From assembly GCF_000196015.1 (NCBI RefSeq), contig NC_007973.1, positions 2,976,001-3,040,000 on the forward strand: DNA of 64,000 bases. The letters are read 5' to 3'. This document shows, piece after piece, positions 28,001 through 35,162 of the stretch. The position numbers and the translations under genes were made by a program. A model generated the notes under the pieces. That model searched no databases. It saw only the letters and a program-made list of their open reading frames with translations, and had not been told where the DNA came from. This DNA is from Cupriavidus metallidurans CH34. GTDB lineage: Bacteria; Pseudomonadota; Gammaproteobacteria; Burkholderiales; Burkholderiaceae. Position 1 is the first letter of the stretch; each line of letters starts with the position of its first letter.

Positions 28001-28155
28001 GCGGACAGACGTCCGGATGACTGGGACTGGGACTGGGATTGCGAACTGGAATCAGCGAGCCGGCTGGTGAGCCGGCCGGTCTGGCCGTGGTCCGCGCGAT
28101 GGTTGGCGCCGTCGTTCGCGCCGTTGTTCGCACGTTTGCGGGTCAGGGGGGTCAT
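25078..28155 (-). CDS. fdhA: Formate dehydrogenase catalytic (alpha) subunit, Mo/W-bis-MGD, cysteine type
   Basis: A 1025-residue molybdopterin oxidoreductase that oxidises formate to CO2. The Tat signal is MDRRSFLKRSGIGVGAGLAA at about residues 65-84. The [4Fe-4S] cluster is bound by CGHCSVGC (C115, C118, C122) and C150. The catalytic residue is cysteine, C240 in ARICHSTTVAG, where E. coli FdnG has selenocysteine. The Tat motif is preceded by an unusual 64-residue hydrophilic extension with Ser-Gln repeats. The ATG at 28155 has a GAGG Shine-Dalgarno about 6 bp upstream, while the internal ATGs at 27972 and 27963 lack one, so the long form may be real. Head of the fdhA-fdhB-lipoprotein-fdhC set. 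Confidence 0.96.
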   Translation of the reverse strand: MTPLTRKRANNGANDGANHRADHGQTGRLTSRLADSSSQSQSQSQSSGRLSARLAAGLAGAMPTMDRRSFLKRSGIGVGAGLAATQLTMMRRADADDGKGGAGGKGDIVVRRTVCGHCSVGCAVDAVVQNGVWVRQEPVFDSPINLGAHCAKGAALREHGHGEYRLKYPMKLVNGKYQRISWDQALDEISAKLKQIRQETGPDSLFFIGSSKHSNEQSYLLRKWVSFFGTNNTDHQARICHSTTVAGVANTWGYGAMTNSYNDMQNAKAALYIGSNAAEAHPVSMLHLLHAKESGCKVIVVDPRYTRTAAKSDHYVRIRSGTDIAFLFGVLYHIFQNGWEDKKYLSDRVYGMDKVKEEVLAKWTPDKVEEVCGVPEAEVRYVAETMAKNRPSTLVWCMGQTQHTIGNAIVRASCIVQLALGNIGVSGGGANIFRGHDNVQGATDVGPNPDSLPGYYGLAAGAWKHFAAVWGVDYEWIKKQFASQAMMEKSGTTVSRWIDIVTEKPELIDQDHNVRGVFFWGHAPNSQTRGLEMKRALDKLDLLVVIDPYPSATAAMANMPATEGDTPNPNRAVYLLPACTQFETSGSCTASNRSLQWREKVIEPLFESMPDHAIMQAFAEKLGFANELSKNYKLVEVKRAGRTWREPETESILREINAGNWTIGYTGQSPERLKAHMRNMHMFDVRSLRCKGGKDPVTGYDITGDYFGLPWPCYGTPELKHPGSPNLYDTSRNVMDGGGNFRANFGVERDGVSLLAADGSHSLGADITTGYPEFDAVLLKKLGWWDELTDAEKKAADGKNWKTDLSGGIQRVVMKNHGCHPFGNARARAVVWNFPDPIPQHREPLYSTRPDMVAKYPTHDDKMAFWRLPTLYKTVQQRNIENKVYEKFPIILTSGRLVEYEGGGEETRSNPWLAELQQENFVEINPKAASERGIRNGDYCWVKTPTGARIKVRALVTERVGVDTAFIPFHFSGWWQGKDLKPYYPEGAMPIVRGEAVNTATTYGYDSVTMMQETKTTVCQIERFA
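28021..28038. repeat. Hexanucleotide repeat (CTGGGA x3) inside fdhA
   Basis: Three perfect CTGGGA units in tandem encode Ser-Gln pairs on the minus strand, within the region before the Tat signal. Changes in copy number would keep the reading frame. Confidence 0.75.
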
Positions 28156-28227
28156 GGCTTGCCTCGATCAGAGCGGTTGGCGTGTGCGACAACTCGGGCG
28201 CGCGCCAGCACGCCCGGGGCAACATGC

Positions 28228-28443
28228 CTAAACCAGCGTGGTCCGGTAGTACTTGCGGATATGTGCGGAGACCCGGTAGCCATCACTGCCCGGCGCGGGA
28301 TCGGCGGGCTCGGCCTTAGCGGCGACGGCCTCGGCAAGCGCGGGCTGTCCGCGCGTGGCCACAACGGCGGCGCCGGCTGCGGCAACCACGCCGGCACCCG
28401 CCAGAAAGGTGCGACGTGCGACCCGGGGTTGTTTATCTTCCAT
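28228..28443 (-). CDS. Formate dehydrogenase region Tat-signal small protein
   Basis: A 71-residue protein whose first half is a Tat signal (ARRTFLAGAGVVAAAGAAVV), leaving about 35 mature residues ending in VSAHIRKYYRTTLV. It matches the family known only as a Tat target encoded next to formate dehydrogenase genes. The function is unknown; it could be a small subunit, a maturation partner or a Tat escort. It lies 72 bp upstream of fdhA and is probably co-transcribed with it. Confidence 0.88.
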   Translation of the reverse strand: MEDKQPRVARRTFLAGAGVVAAAGAAVVATRGQPALAEAVAAKAEPADPAPGSDGYRVSAHIRKYYRTTLV

Positions 28444-28500
28444 GAGGACTCCTCGGCTATGCCGTACCGATGGATGATTTATTTATGACGTGTTTTGCAT

Positions 28501-28529
28501 ATTCTAGTTGCAACACCACCGAATGACCA
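28501..28529 (-). promoter_or_regulatory. Candidate sigma-70 promoter for the Tat protein-fdhABC operon
   Basis: On the minus strand TGGTCA (28529-28524) and TAGAAT (28506-28501) are 17 bp apart, upstream of the small Tat-protein gene. The -35 match is modest. Confidence 0.4.
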
Positions 28530-28583
28530 CGCGCGCGGCCGCAAAATCGGTAAATATCGGACAAACCCCGACCGCGCCCCCGC

Positions 28584-29225
28584 TCAGTGCATCTCGAGCG
28601 CGACAGCCTCGACGCTGCAAAACGCGCGTAACAGTCCTGCGGCACTGCGGTAGAAGCGGGCCCGCGGATGGTTCTCTAGGGCGTCACACAACCGGTCCAC
28701 CCAAGGCTGCAGATGCCGGGCGAAGAAGCGTTGCTGCTCGCCGAGATTCGACACCGCGAGATCATCGCCGGCCACGAGATAGCGCATCACCTCGCACAGC
28801 GCGGCCACGTGATCCTCGGTTTCGCTGACGTTATCGTGCCGCGTGAGCCCGTAGCGGGCCAGATCGTCACGCAATGCCACCAATGGCCGCTCGTTGAGAA
28901 AGCCGGCCTGATAGAACGAGCCGTAGAGAAAGATCTCCTGCTTGCCGACGCCGACGAACAACTGCGCGTACTCGTCCGCGGCTTCCACGGCGGTCGTGAT
29001 CGATGCTGCGTCGCACAACGTATTCCACGCGCGACCGAGCACGGTATCGGCATCTGCACCTGACGCGCGATTGGCCGCGATATGGTGCAACAGCGTCGCA
29101 TCGGGCGCCTGATAGAACAGCGTGGCCAGCAGACCATAAAGATCGGCGCGCGCGGTGTCCTCGGGATCGGGCTCGCCGTGCGCCGGTGTCTGGGCGGTAA
29201 GCTGAATCGGCTGGAAATCGCTCAT
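28584..29225 (-). CDS. TorD/DmsD-family molecular chaperone
   Basis: A 213-residue all-helical protein of the TorD family, which binds Tat signal peptides and helps insert molybdenum cofactor into partner enzymes. Typical pieces are ARADLYGLLATLFYQAPD, EYAQLFVGVGKQEIFLYGS, and SETEDHVAALCEVMRYL with the family's ExDH-like helix. I prefer the ATG at 29225 (MSDFQP): the upstream ATG at 29237 touches the GGAAGGG sequence directly. It sits between the polyferredoxin gene and the FdhA genes, so FdhA is the natural client. Confidence 0.88.
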   Translation of the reverse strand: MSDFQPIQLTAQTPAHGEPDPEDTARADLYGLLATLFYQAPDATLLHHIAANRASGADADTVLGRAWNTLCDAASITTAVEAADEYAQLFVGVGKQEIFLYGSFYQAGFLNERPLVALRDDLARYGLTRHDNVSETEDHVAALCEVMRYLVAGDDLAVSNLGEQQRFFARHLQPWVDRLCDALENHPRARFYRSAAGLLRAFCSVEAVALEMH

Positions 29226-29282
29226 ATCGTGATGCATCCCTTCCGTTTATCCCTTCTGTAGCGCGCTATCCCGTGCGCTGCC

Positions 29283-31463
29283 TTATTGCAGCGTCGCGCC
29301 CGTGGCGGCGCCGCTATCCTTTTCCACCATGTCGATGACCCGGCAGTCGCTGCACATCTTCAGCCGCTCAGCCGCCGCGCCGGCAAACGCCGGGTGGCCA
29401 GCCAGTCGGACCAGCATGGATTCCACCATCTGCGCCGTGCCAAATGGCTTGCCGCAACGGACGCAATGGAACGGCTGGGTCTCGTTGAGCGTGACGGGCC
29501 GGCGCGCGGCATCGCCCGCCAGCAAGCGTGGCACCAGCGTGATCGCGTCCTCGGGGCAAGTCTTCTCGCACAGCCCGCACTGCACGCAGTTGCGCTCGAC
29601 AAAGGCCAGCACGGGCCGCTCGGCGTTGTCGCGCAGTGCCTGCGTCGGACACGCGCCCACGCAGGCCATGCACAGGGTGCAGCGGGCGGTGTCGACCTGC
29701 ACGGCCCCAAGCGGCGCGCCCGCAGGCAGCGCCATCGTTTCGGCGGGCACCGGAGCATTGCGCGCCAGGTGATCCACAACGAAATCCAGGGTCTCGCGCT
29801 TGGCCAGCGCGGCGCGGAATCCCGCGACGGGCAGCGGGCTCAGCGGTTCGGCCGGCGTGGAAATCGCGCCCAGCCCCACATCGAGCCCGGCAACGTCGCT
29901 CGCCTCGACCAGCGCCAGCCGCTGGCCACGATAGCCGAAGCCTTCCAGGATCGTCCGGGCCACGGCCATCTGCTCAAGCAGCGCCGCACGGTATTGCGGC
30001 GCTTCGTCGCCAGTCAGCAGCACGGCCACGCCGCCCGCACCCCAGCACAGGGCAGCCAGCCACAACTCGATGCCCGTCGAGGCCGGATGGAATGCCGAAA
30101 CCGGAATTACGTTCGGCGGCACGCCCCGTGCCTGGCCGGCCCGCGCGGCGCGACCCAGCGCGAGGATGGCTGACGTACCGTGCTCCGCGCCGTGGATCAG
30201 CAATACGGCATCACGGCCGCCGGCACGGCTGTAAGTGGTCACCAGCGTGCGCAGGCGTTCGCCAAACGTCTCCGGGCCAGGGTAGCCATAGCTGATGGCA
30301 CCGCTCGGGCAAACCGTCGTGCACGCGCCGCAGCCCATGCACAGGTTCGGCGTGACCTCGATACGGCCCTTGCCGTCGCGCCAGTGCGAACTGATCGCCT
30401 GCGTCGAACAGATGTCGATGCAAGCCGTGCAGCCCGTGGTCTGGTTGCGGCCGTGGGCGCAGACGCTTTCCTTGTAGCGGAAGAACTTCGGCTTCTCGAA
30501 TTCGCCGACCAACTGCTGCGCGGTTAGTGCCAGCGCGTACTGGCGCGCCACGTCACCCCCCGCATGCAGATAGCCTTGCGGCGGCTGATGCATCGTGAAA
30601 GCCGGTGAATCGTTGAGATCGAAAACGATGTCGAACCGGCCCGATTCGGTCGCAGCCGGGCGATCGAAATCGATAGCCGCCGCCGCGCCGCACGCTTTCA
30701 CGCATTCGCGATGATCTCGGCAACGGTCGAGGTCGATCTGGTAGCTGAAGTCGATCGCCTGCTCGGGGCACGCCGCAATGCAGGCGTTGCAGCGCGTGCA
30801 GAGATCCAGGTCGATCGGATTGCTCTTGCCGGCACCGGTCTCCCAGGTGGCAGTGAACGTGCCCAGCCAGCCGGTCAGCGACGCGAGCCTGCCACTGTGA
30901 ACCGGCCACGCGCGATCCGCCGGGTTCGCGCCGCTACCCACCACGCCGTCGGCCTGGCCCAGCAGCACGGTCACATCGAGCCCCGCCTCACTGAGGCGAC
31001 CCGCCCACGGCAGTGCGCGAGCGGCAGGTCCCATGATCAGTACCGTGCCTTCGGAGCGGTAATCGACCGTGGCCACCGGATCGGGATCGGGCAACGCCGC
31101 CACCGCAAGCAGCGCGGCAATCTTGGCGTTGGCCGTGGCCGGATCGCGCCGCGCCCCGGCCGACCATCCACCGGTCTCGCGAATGTTGACGAAGCGGACC
31201 GGCGCGGTCATCACACCTTGCTCACTGGCCGTTTGCGCGGCCACTTCGGTGAACAGCGGGCTTTCCTGCGTGCACGCGACGATCACGTCGTCCGTGCCAT
31301 CGAGCGCCTTCCGGAAATCGCCAATCTCGCGGCGGCACAGCAGGCGATGCACCTTCAGCGGCGCGGTGCCCTGCGTCGCATCCTGGTTACCGCCACTGGC
31401 TTTGGCCAGCGCCGCGCCGTCGAGCGGCATGGTGTCATTGCAATTGCAGATCAGCGTCGGCAT
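29283..31463 (-). CDS. Polyferredoxin of the formate dehydrogenase cluster (at least five 4Fe-4S motifs)
   Basis: A 726-residue protein, presumably cytoplasmic since no signal or membrane helix is seen. Full CxxCxxCxxxC-type sets occur at C222-C232, C375-C385, C595-C605 and C626-C636. A variant set is C335/C345/C348/C352, and a three-cysteine set is C248/C254/C258. The C-terminus adds CVRC (667-670) and CSDC (704-707), perhaps a zinc or rubredoxin-like site. The N-terminus has CNC (6-8), C43 and C64. Between are two non-cluster domains with alternating hydrophobic strands (VLIMGPAARALPWAG, DAVLLIHGAEHG). It looks like an electron-transfer hub. Homologues occur beside betaproteobacterial formate dehydrogenases, but I know of no tested role. 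Confidence 0.85.
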   Translation of the reverse strand: MPTLICNCNDTMPLDGAALAKASGGNQDATQGTAPLKVHRLLCRREIGDFRKALDGTDDVIVACTQESPLFTEVAAQTASEQGVMTAPVRFVNIRETGGWSAGARRDPATANAKIAALLAVAALPDPDPVATVDYRSEGTVLIMGPAARALPWAGRLSEAGLDVTVLLGQADGVVGSGANPADRAWPVHSGRLASLTGWLGTFTATWETGAGKSNPIDLDLCTRCNACIAACPEQAIDFSYQIDLDRCRDHRECVKACGAAAAIDFDRPAATESGRFDIVFDLNDSPAFTMHQPPQGYLHAGGDVARQYALALTAQQLVGEFEKPKFFRYKESVCAHGRNQTTGCTACIDICSTQAISSHWRDGKGRIEVTPNLCMGCGACTTVCPSGAISYGYPGPETFGERLRTLVTTYSRAGGRDAVLLIHGAEHGTSAILALGRAARAGQARGVPPNVIPVSAFHPASTGIELWLAALCWGAGGVAVLLTGDEAPQYRAALLEQMAVARTILEGFGYRGQRLALVEASDVAGLDVGLGAISTPAEPLSPLPVAGFRAALAKRETLDFVVDHLARNAPVPAETMALPAGAPLGAVQVDTARCTLCMACVGACPTQALRDNAERPVLAFVERNCVQCGLCEKTCPEDAITLVPRLLAGDAARRPVTLNETQPFHCVRCGKPFGTAQMVESMLVRLAGHPAFAGAAAERLKMCSDCRVIDMVEKDSGAATGATLQ

Positions 31464-31566
31464 TTGGACTTGCGCAGCGGCCGATGCGCGCCTTCTCGTC
31501 GCGGAAGGATCATGCGTCGGCGGATTTGTGGGAGTGGCCTATTCTAGGCCCGTGCCGGGTCAGCGG

Positions 31567-32175
31567 CTACGCGTGTTTGTCCGCAGCGGGATCTTCGTCC
31601 GGCTCGGACGAGGCCGTGGGCTCCTCGACCATTGCTGCCTGCAGACCCTGCCCGGGTTGAGGTGCCTGCGAAGCCGCCGCGTCATCCACGGCCTTTCCTG
31701 CCTTGCCCGCCTCTTCGACTTCCGCGACGTCTTCGGCCTCCTCGACCGGATCGAAAAGCCCCAGCGTCTCCGACTGCCGCAGCCTGCGCAGGATCTCGGG
31801 CGGGATCGGGTCGGGCTTGCTGTAGTCGTCGATGTAAGTGTCCAGCCCGTCCATCACGTTGAAGTGCGGATCGGCGAACAAGGTCTTCAATGCCGCACGT
31901 TTGACGGACTCGTCGACCCCCTGTGCCACGAAGCGGGCGATGTTATCGCCCGGGCGTAGCACGGCCACGTCCGCAAGCGTCGGCATGGGTACAGCGGATG
32001 CGGCGGGCGTTGGAACAGCCGCTGTCACATCCGGCGATGTCGCGGTGGAAGACGGCAACACAGCCGGCGGCTGTACCTGTTCCTGTACCTGTTCCTCCGG
32101 CACGGGCTTGCCCTCGCGGACCGCCGCCTTGCGGCGCGACCAGCGGGACAGGAAGGAGCTATCGCCGTCGCTCAT
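31567..32175 (-). CDS. DUF3306 protein
   Basis: A 202-residue hydrophilic protein. The opening SFLSRWSRRKAAVREG is the DUF3306 hallmark, and the central DNIARFVAQGVDESVKRAAL to LFADPHFNVMDGLDTYIDDY is the conserved core. Both flanks are Pro/Ala/Glu-rich low-complexity sequence, including a Val-Gln-Glu-Gln repeat. No signal peptide, membrane segment or cofactor motif is seen. It lies 10 bp after the DUF3305 gene. Function unknown; the steady link to formate dehydrogenase suggests a maturation or regulatory role. Confidence 0.85.
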   Translation of the reverse strand: MSDGDSSFLSRWSRRKAAVREGKPVPEEQVQEQVQPPAVLPSSTATSPDVTAAVPTPAASAVPMPTLADVAVLRPGDNIARFVAQGVDESVKRAALKTLFADPHFNVMDGLDTYIDDYSKPDPIPPEILRRLRQSETLGLFDPVEEAEDVAEVEEAGKAGKAVDDAAASQAPQPGQGLQAAMVEEPTASSEPDEDPAADKHA

Positions 32176-32184
32176 CGCAATCCC

Positions 32185-32721
32185 TCAATAGCGCGCACGT
32201 TCTTCGGGCGCCTTGAAAGATTCCGGCCGGCGCCGCTTCTTGGGTTCGGGCCGATAGTGCTGGTCCGTGAACGCCTGGAGCCACGCGCGTTGCTCCGGCT
32301 CCAGCGGCACGTTCTCGACGTTCTCGCCTGCGTCGAGCCAGCGCCCCGCCTCGTTATACGACAGGCTCACCGTAACCGGCACCGGGCGCGTCTCGCCATC
32401 CTCGTCGGGCTCCTCGGCCATGCGCCAGAGCACGAACCAGCATGGCGCGGTGGAGGTCAGGTTCAGGTAGTAGCCCTCGCCCTCGTCGCGGTACAGCGTG
32501 ACCGCATAGCCGGGATGCGCCCAGTGCTCACCGTGCTCGTCCGCGTCGAGCCGCTTCGGCGCCGTGCCGAACTCGCCGAGATCCGGCAGCACGGCATCGA
32601 GCTCCCACTTCCAGGGTTGCCAGCGGTTGGTCAGCGCAACGCGGCGCATGACCACCGCCATCGTCACCGACGGCCTGCCAGCGGGCAAGGCTTCCGGCTC
32701 GGGAACAGCGGGTTGGTCCAC
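32185..32721 (-). CDS. DUF3305 protein
   Basis: A 178-residue soluble protein with a conserved strand-rich core (VTMAVVMRRVALTNRWQPWK, then YAVTLYRDEGEGYYLNLTS and PCWFVLWRMAEEPD) and a family-typical ending EPKKRRRPESFKAPEERARY. Function unknown. It precedes the DUF3306 gene by 10 bp and follows apbC by 18 bp on the same strand. DUF3305 and DUF3306 appear as a pair upstream of formate dehydrogenase genes, so I read it as part of the same system. Confidence 0.85.
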   Translation of the reverse strand: MDQPAVPEPEALPAGRPSVTMAVVMRRVALTNRWQPWKWELDAVLPDLGEFGTAPKRLDADEHGEHWAHPGYAVTLYRDEGEGYYLNLTSTAPCWFVLWRMAEEPDEDGETRPVPVTVSLSYNEAGRWLDAGENVENVPLEPEQRAWLQAFTDQHYRPEPKKRRRPESFKAPEERARY

Positions 32722-32739
32722 GGCGGACTCCGGTGAAGG

Positions 32740-33828
32740 TCAGGTGTTCTGAACGACGATGCTCGGGAACTTGTTGCTCATGTCGCGCGTCTTGTCGGCA
32801 ACCTTGATCGCCACCTTGCGCGCCACTTCGCGGTAGATCGTCGAGATCGGGCTGTCCGGTTCGGCCACGACGGTCGGGCGTCCGGAGTCGGCCTGCTCGC
32901 GGATCGACAGGTTCAGCGGCAGGCTGCCCAGGAGGTCCACGCCATACTCGGTGCTCATCCGCTCCGCGCCGCCTTCGCCGAAGATGTGTTCGACATGGCC
33001 ACAGTTCGGGCAGCAGTAGACCGCCATGTTCTCGACGATGCCGAGAATCGGAATGCCGACCTTCTCGAACATCTTCAGGCCCTTGCGGGCATCGAGCAGG
33101 GCGATGTCCTGCGGGGTCGTCACGATCACGGCGCCCGTGACGGGCACCTTCTGCGACAACGTGAGCTGGATGTCGCCGGTGCCCGGGGGCATGTCGACGA
33201 TCAGGTAGTCCAGGTCGTGCCAGTTGGTCTGGCGCAGCAGTTGTTCCAGGGCCGACGTGACCATCGGGCCGCGCCATACCATCGGATTGTCCTGTTCGAT
33301 CAGGAAACCGATCGAGTTGGCCTGCAGGCCATGACCCTCCATTGGCTCCATGGTCTGGCCATCGGTCGACTCGGGTCGGCCGTCGATACCCAGCATCATC
33401 GGCAGGCTCGGGCCGTAGATATCGGCGTCCAGCATGCCGACGCGCGCGCCTTCGGCGGCCAGCGCCAGCGCCAGGTTCACGGCGGTGGTGGACTTGCCCA
33501 CCCCGCCCTTGCCAGAGGCCACGGCGATCACATTGCGCACGCCCGGCAGCAGCTTGACGCCGCGCTGCACCGCGTGGGCGACGATCTTCATCGACATCGC
33601 CACGCTGACGTTGGTTACGCCCGGCAGATTGCGCAGGGCGCCGATCACGAGCTTGCGGATGGGCTCGAACTGGCTCTTGCCGGGGTATCCGAGCTCCACT
33701 TCCACGGAAACGTCACCGCCATCGACCCGCACGTTACGCGCCGAGCGCGTGGACACGAGGTCCTTGCCCGTGTTGGGGTCGATCACGGTCCGCAGGACTT
33801 CGGTTACCTGTTCAATGGTGAGACTCAA
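32740..33828 (-). CDS. apbC: Iron-sulfur cluster carrier protein ApbC (Mrp/NBP35 family)
   Basis: A 362-residue P-loop ATPase that carries or inserts Fe-S clusters. An N-terminal MIP18/DUF59 domain (VLRTVIDPNTGKDLVST) precedes the ATPase domain with VASGKGGVGKSTTAVNLA. MLDADIYGPSLPMMLG and VDMPPGTGDIQLTL follow, and YCCPNCGH holds the CxxC that binds the cluster. I chose the TTG at 33828: it has a GGAG 6 bp upstream and gives (M)SLTIEQVTEVLRT, the family start. An ATG at 33870 is in frame but adds unrelated residues. It lies just upstream of the Fe-S-rich formate dehydrogenase cluster, a sensible place for an Fe-S carrier. Confidence 0.95.
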   Translation of the reverse strand: MSLTIEQVTEVLRTVIDPNTGKDLVSTRSARNVRVDGGDVSVEVELGYPGKSQFEPIRKLVIGALRNLPGVTNVSVAMSMKIVAHAVQRGVKLLPGVRNVIAVASGKGGVGKSTTAVNLALALAAEGARVGMLDADIYGPSLPMMLGIDGRPESTDGQTMEPMEGHGLQANSIGFLIEQDNPMVWRGPMVTSALEQLLRQTNWHDLDYLIVDMPPGTGDIQLTLSQKVPVTGAVIVTTPQDIALLDARKGLKMFEKVGIPILGIVENMAVYCCPNCGHVEHIFGEGGAERMSTEYGVDLLGSLPLNLSIREQADSGRPTVVAEPDSPISTIYREVARKVAIKVADKTRDMSNKFPSIVVQNT

Positions 33829-34181
33829 GACAGACTCCGCTTCTAATATGGATATGTGGGGTTGAGGCACGCAATGCTAACAAAGTCGCCCACACGATAT
33901 GGTCTTGTGGCCCGCGCCGCCGGGAAACCCCTTTGCCGAGTGCGGAATTACAGACAATTACATCTCTCACAGTCTCGGGCTTGTGCACGCGCCGCCATAT
34001 GCCTATTGTAGTGCGCCAATCTTGGGATCCCGCGTGCCGACAGGCGGTATGCGGGATCGTCCTGAGTGTTTTTGATTGCATCATGAAAGTTGTACTGCCA
34101 GTGGGCGGCATTACGCGCCAGGCGTTAACATGCAGGATGGCTTTGGCAAAACATTTACGGGAATCACCAGAAGGAGAAAGC
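33829..34181. other. Divergent intergenic region apbC / OmpA-like gene
   Basis: 353 bp without a convincing gene; open frames here on either strand look like GC-driven shadows. It must hold promoters for both neighbours, but I found no -35/-10 pair good enough to name. An AAGGAG Shine-Dalgarno at 34171-34176 serves the OmpA-like gene. Confidence 0.6.
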
Positions 34182-34817
34182 ATGAATTTCAAGCTCGTCA
34201 CCGTCTCGCTCGTCGCGGCTGCGGCCCTGGCGGGTTGCGCCACCGAACAACAGACCAATACGGCGGTCGGCACCGGAGTCGGTGCGGCGGTAGGCGCGGG
34301 GATCGGTAACCTGATCGGCGGCAACACCACTGGCACGCTGGTCGGCGCGGCAGTGGGCGGCGCGCTCGGCGGCGCCACCGGTTACAACTGGAATGCTATC
34401 CGCGGCAAGCTGAACAAGGACACCGCGGGCACCGGCACCCAGATCACCGAGCAGCCGGACGGCTCCCTGAAGGTCAACATCCCGAGCCAGGTCACGTTCG
34501 ACACGGACAGCTCGACGATCAAGCCGTCGTTCCGCAACGTGCTCGACCAGGTGGCCCAGACGCTAGCGCAGCATCAGGACGTGTCGGCCAACGTCGTTGG
34601 CCATACGGACAGCACCGGCAACCCGCAATACAACATGCAGCTCTCGCAACGCCGCGCCCAGAGCGTGGCTGGCTACCTGGGTGACCGTGGCGTCGCCCGG
34701 ACCCGCCTGAGCGCCGAAGGCCGGGGCCAAACCCAGCCCGTCGCGGACAATTCGACCGAGGCTGGCCGTGCCCAAAATCGTCGCGTCGAAATTTTCTTGA
34801 AACCAATTTCTGGGTGA
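34182..34817 (+). CDS. OmpA-family lipoprotein (Pal/YiaD-like)
   Basis: A 211-residue outer-membrane lipoprotein. The signal peptide ends at lipobox ALAGC (Cys about 19). A glycine-rich hydrophobic stretch (GVGAAVGAGIGNLIGG, VGAAVGGALGG), like glycine-zipper domains, follows. From about residue 100 comes an OmpA peptidoglycan-binding domain with NVVGHTDSTGNPQYNMQLSQ RRAQ and, at the end, GRAQNRRVEIFLKP. It probably tethers the outer membrane to the cell wall. The ATG at 34182 has AAGGAG 5 bp upstream; a terminator follows. Confidence 0.93.
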   Translation: MNFKLVTVSLVAAAALAGCATEQQTNTAVGTGVGAAVGAGIGNLIGGNTTGTLVGAAVGGALGGATGYNWNAIRGKLNKDTAGTGTQITEQPDGSLKVNIPSQVTFDTDSSTIKPSFRNVLDQVAQTLAQHQDVSANVVGHTDSTGNPQYNMQLSQRRAQSVAGYLGDRGVARTRLSAEGRGQTQPVADNSTEAGRAQNRRVEIFLKPISG

Positions 34818-34923
34818 CCAGTCATAGAGTTCAGGTACCGCTTGCCACCGTTGCTGGCTCGCGATGGGTGGCTGACCTCCCGGGCGGTACCTGATTTCTC
34901 CTCCTTTTCCGTTGTGGAAAGCT

Positions 34924-34952
34924 GCGCCGGTGACTAACCGGCGCTTTTTTTT
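34924..34952 (+). terminator. Rho-independent terminator after the OmpA-like gene
   Basis: GCGCCGG (34924-34930) pairs with CCGGCGC (34938-34944) around a 7-nt loop and is followed by eight T residues. Confidence 0.92.
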
Positions 34953-35162
34953 GCCCATTTGCCTCGTGAATTAACGGTTTCCGGGCTGTTTTCGGCGATA
35001 TTCGCCCCAATTCGGCCCAAGTTCGCCCCCCGTTCGCGCCCAATCCACACGCAAACCGCGCACCGACGCGGGGCAATTGCTAAAATAGCGCCTTTACCCC
35101 CGTGCCTCCTGCCGGTCACCGCCGGCGCTCCTGGCGCAAAACCCCTCTGAACGGCTCTTTTC
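34953..35162. promoter_or_regulatory. Upstream region of metG
   Basis: The 345-bp space between the OmpA-like gene and metG holds the terminator above and then this AT-richer stretch. TAAAAT at 35081-35086 is a plausible -10 for metG; no clear -35 is visible. No gene is seen. Confidence 0.4.

Noticed and set aside
26320..28020. 566-codon open frame opposite fdhA
   Set aside because: Arg/His/Val-rich antisense of the formate dehydrogenase gene; no start signal.
31537..31551. GGCCTA-TTC-TAGGCC palindrome containing a TAGAAT-like -10 before the polyferredoxin gene
   Set aside because: No matching -35 and the operon already reads through from upstream; too weak to list as a promoter.
33933..34181. 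In-frame upstream extension of the OmpA-like protein (83 codons)
   Set aside because: It would bury the lipoprotein signal peptide; the ATG at 34182 has a strong Shine-Dalgarno.
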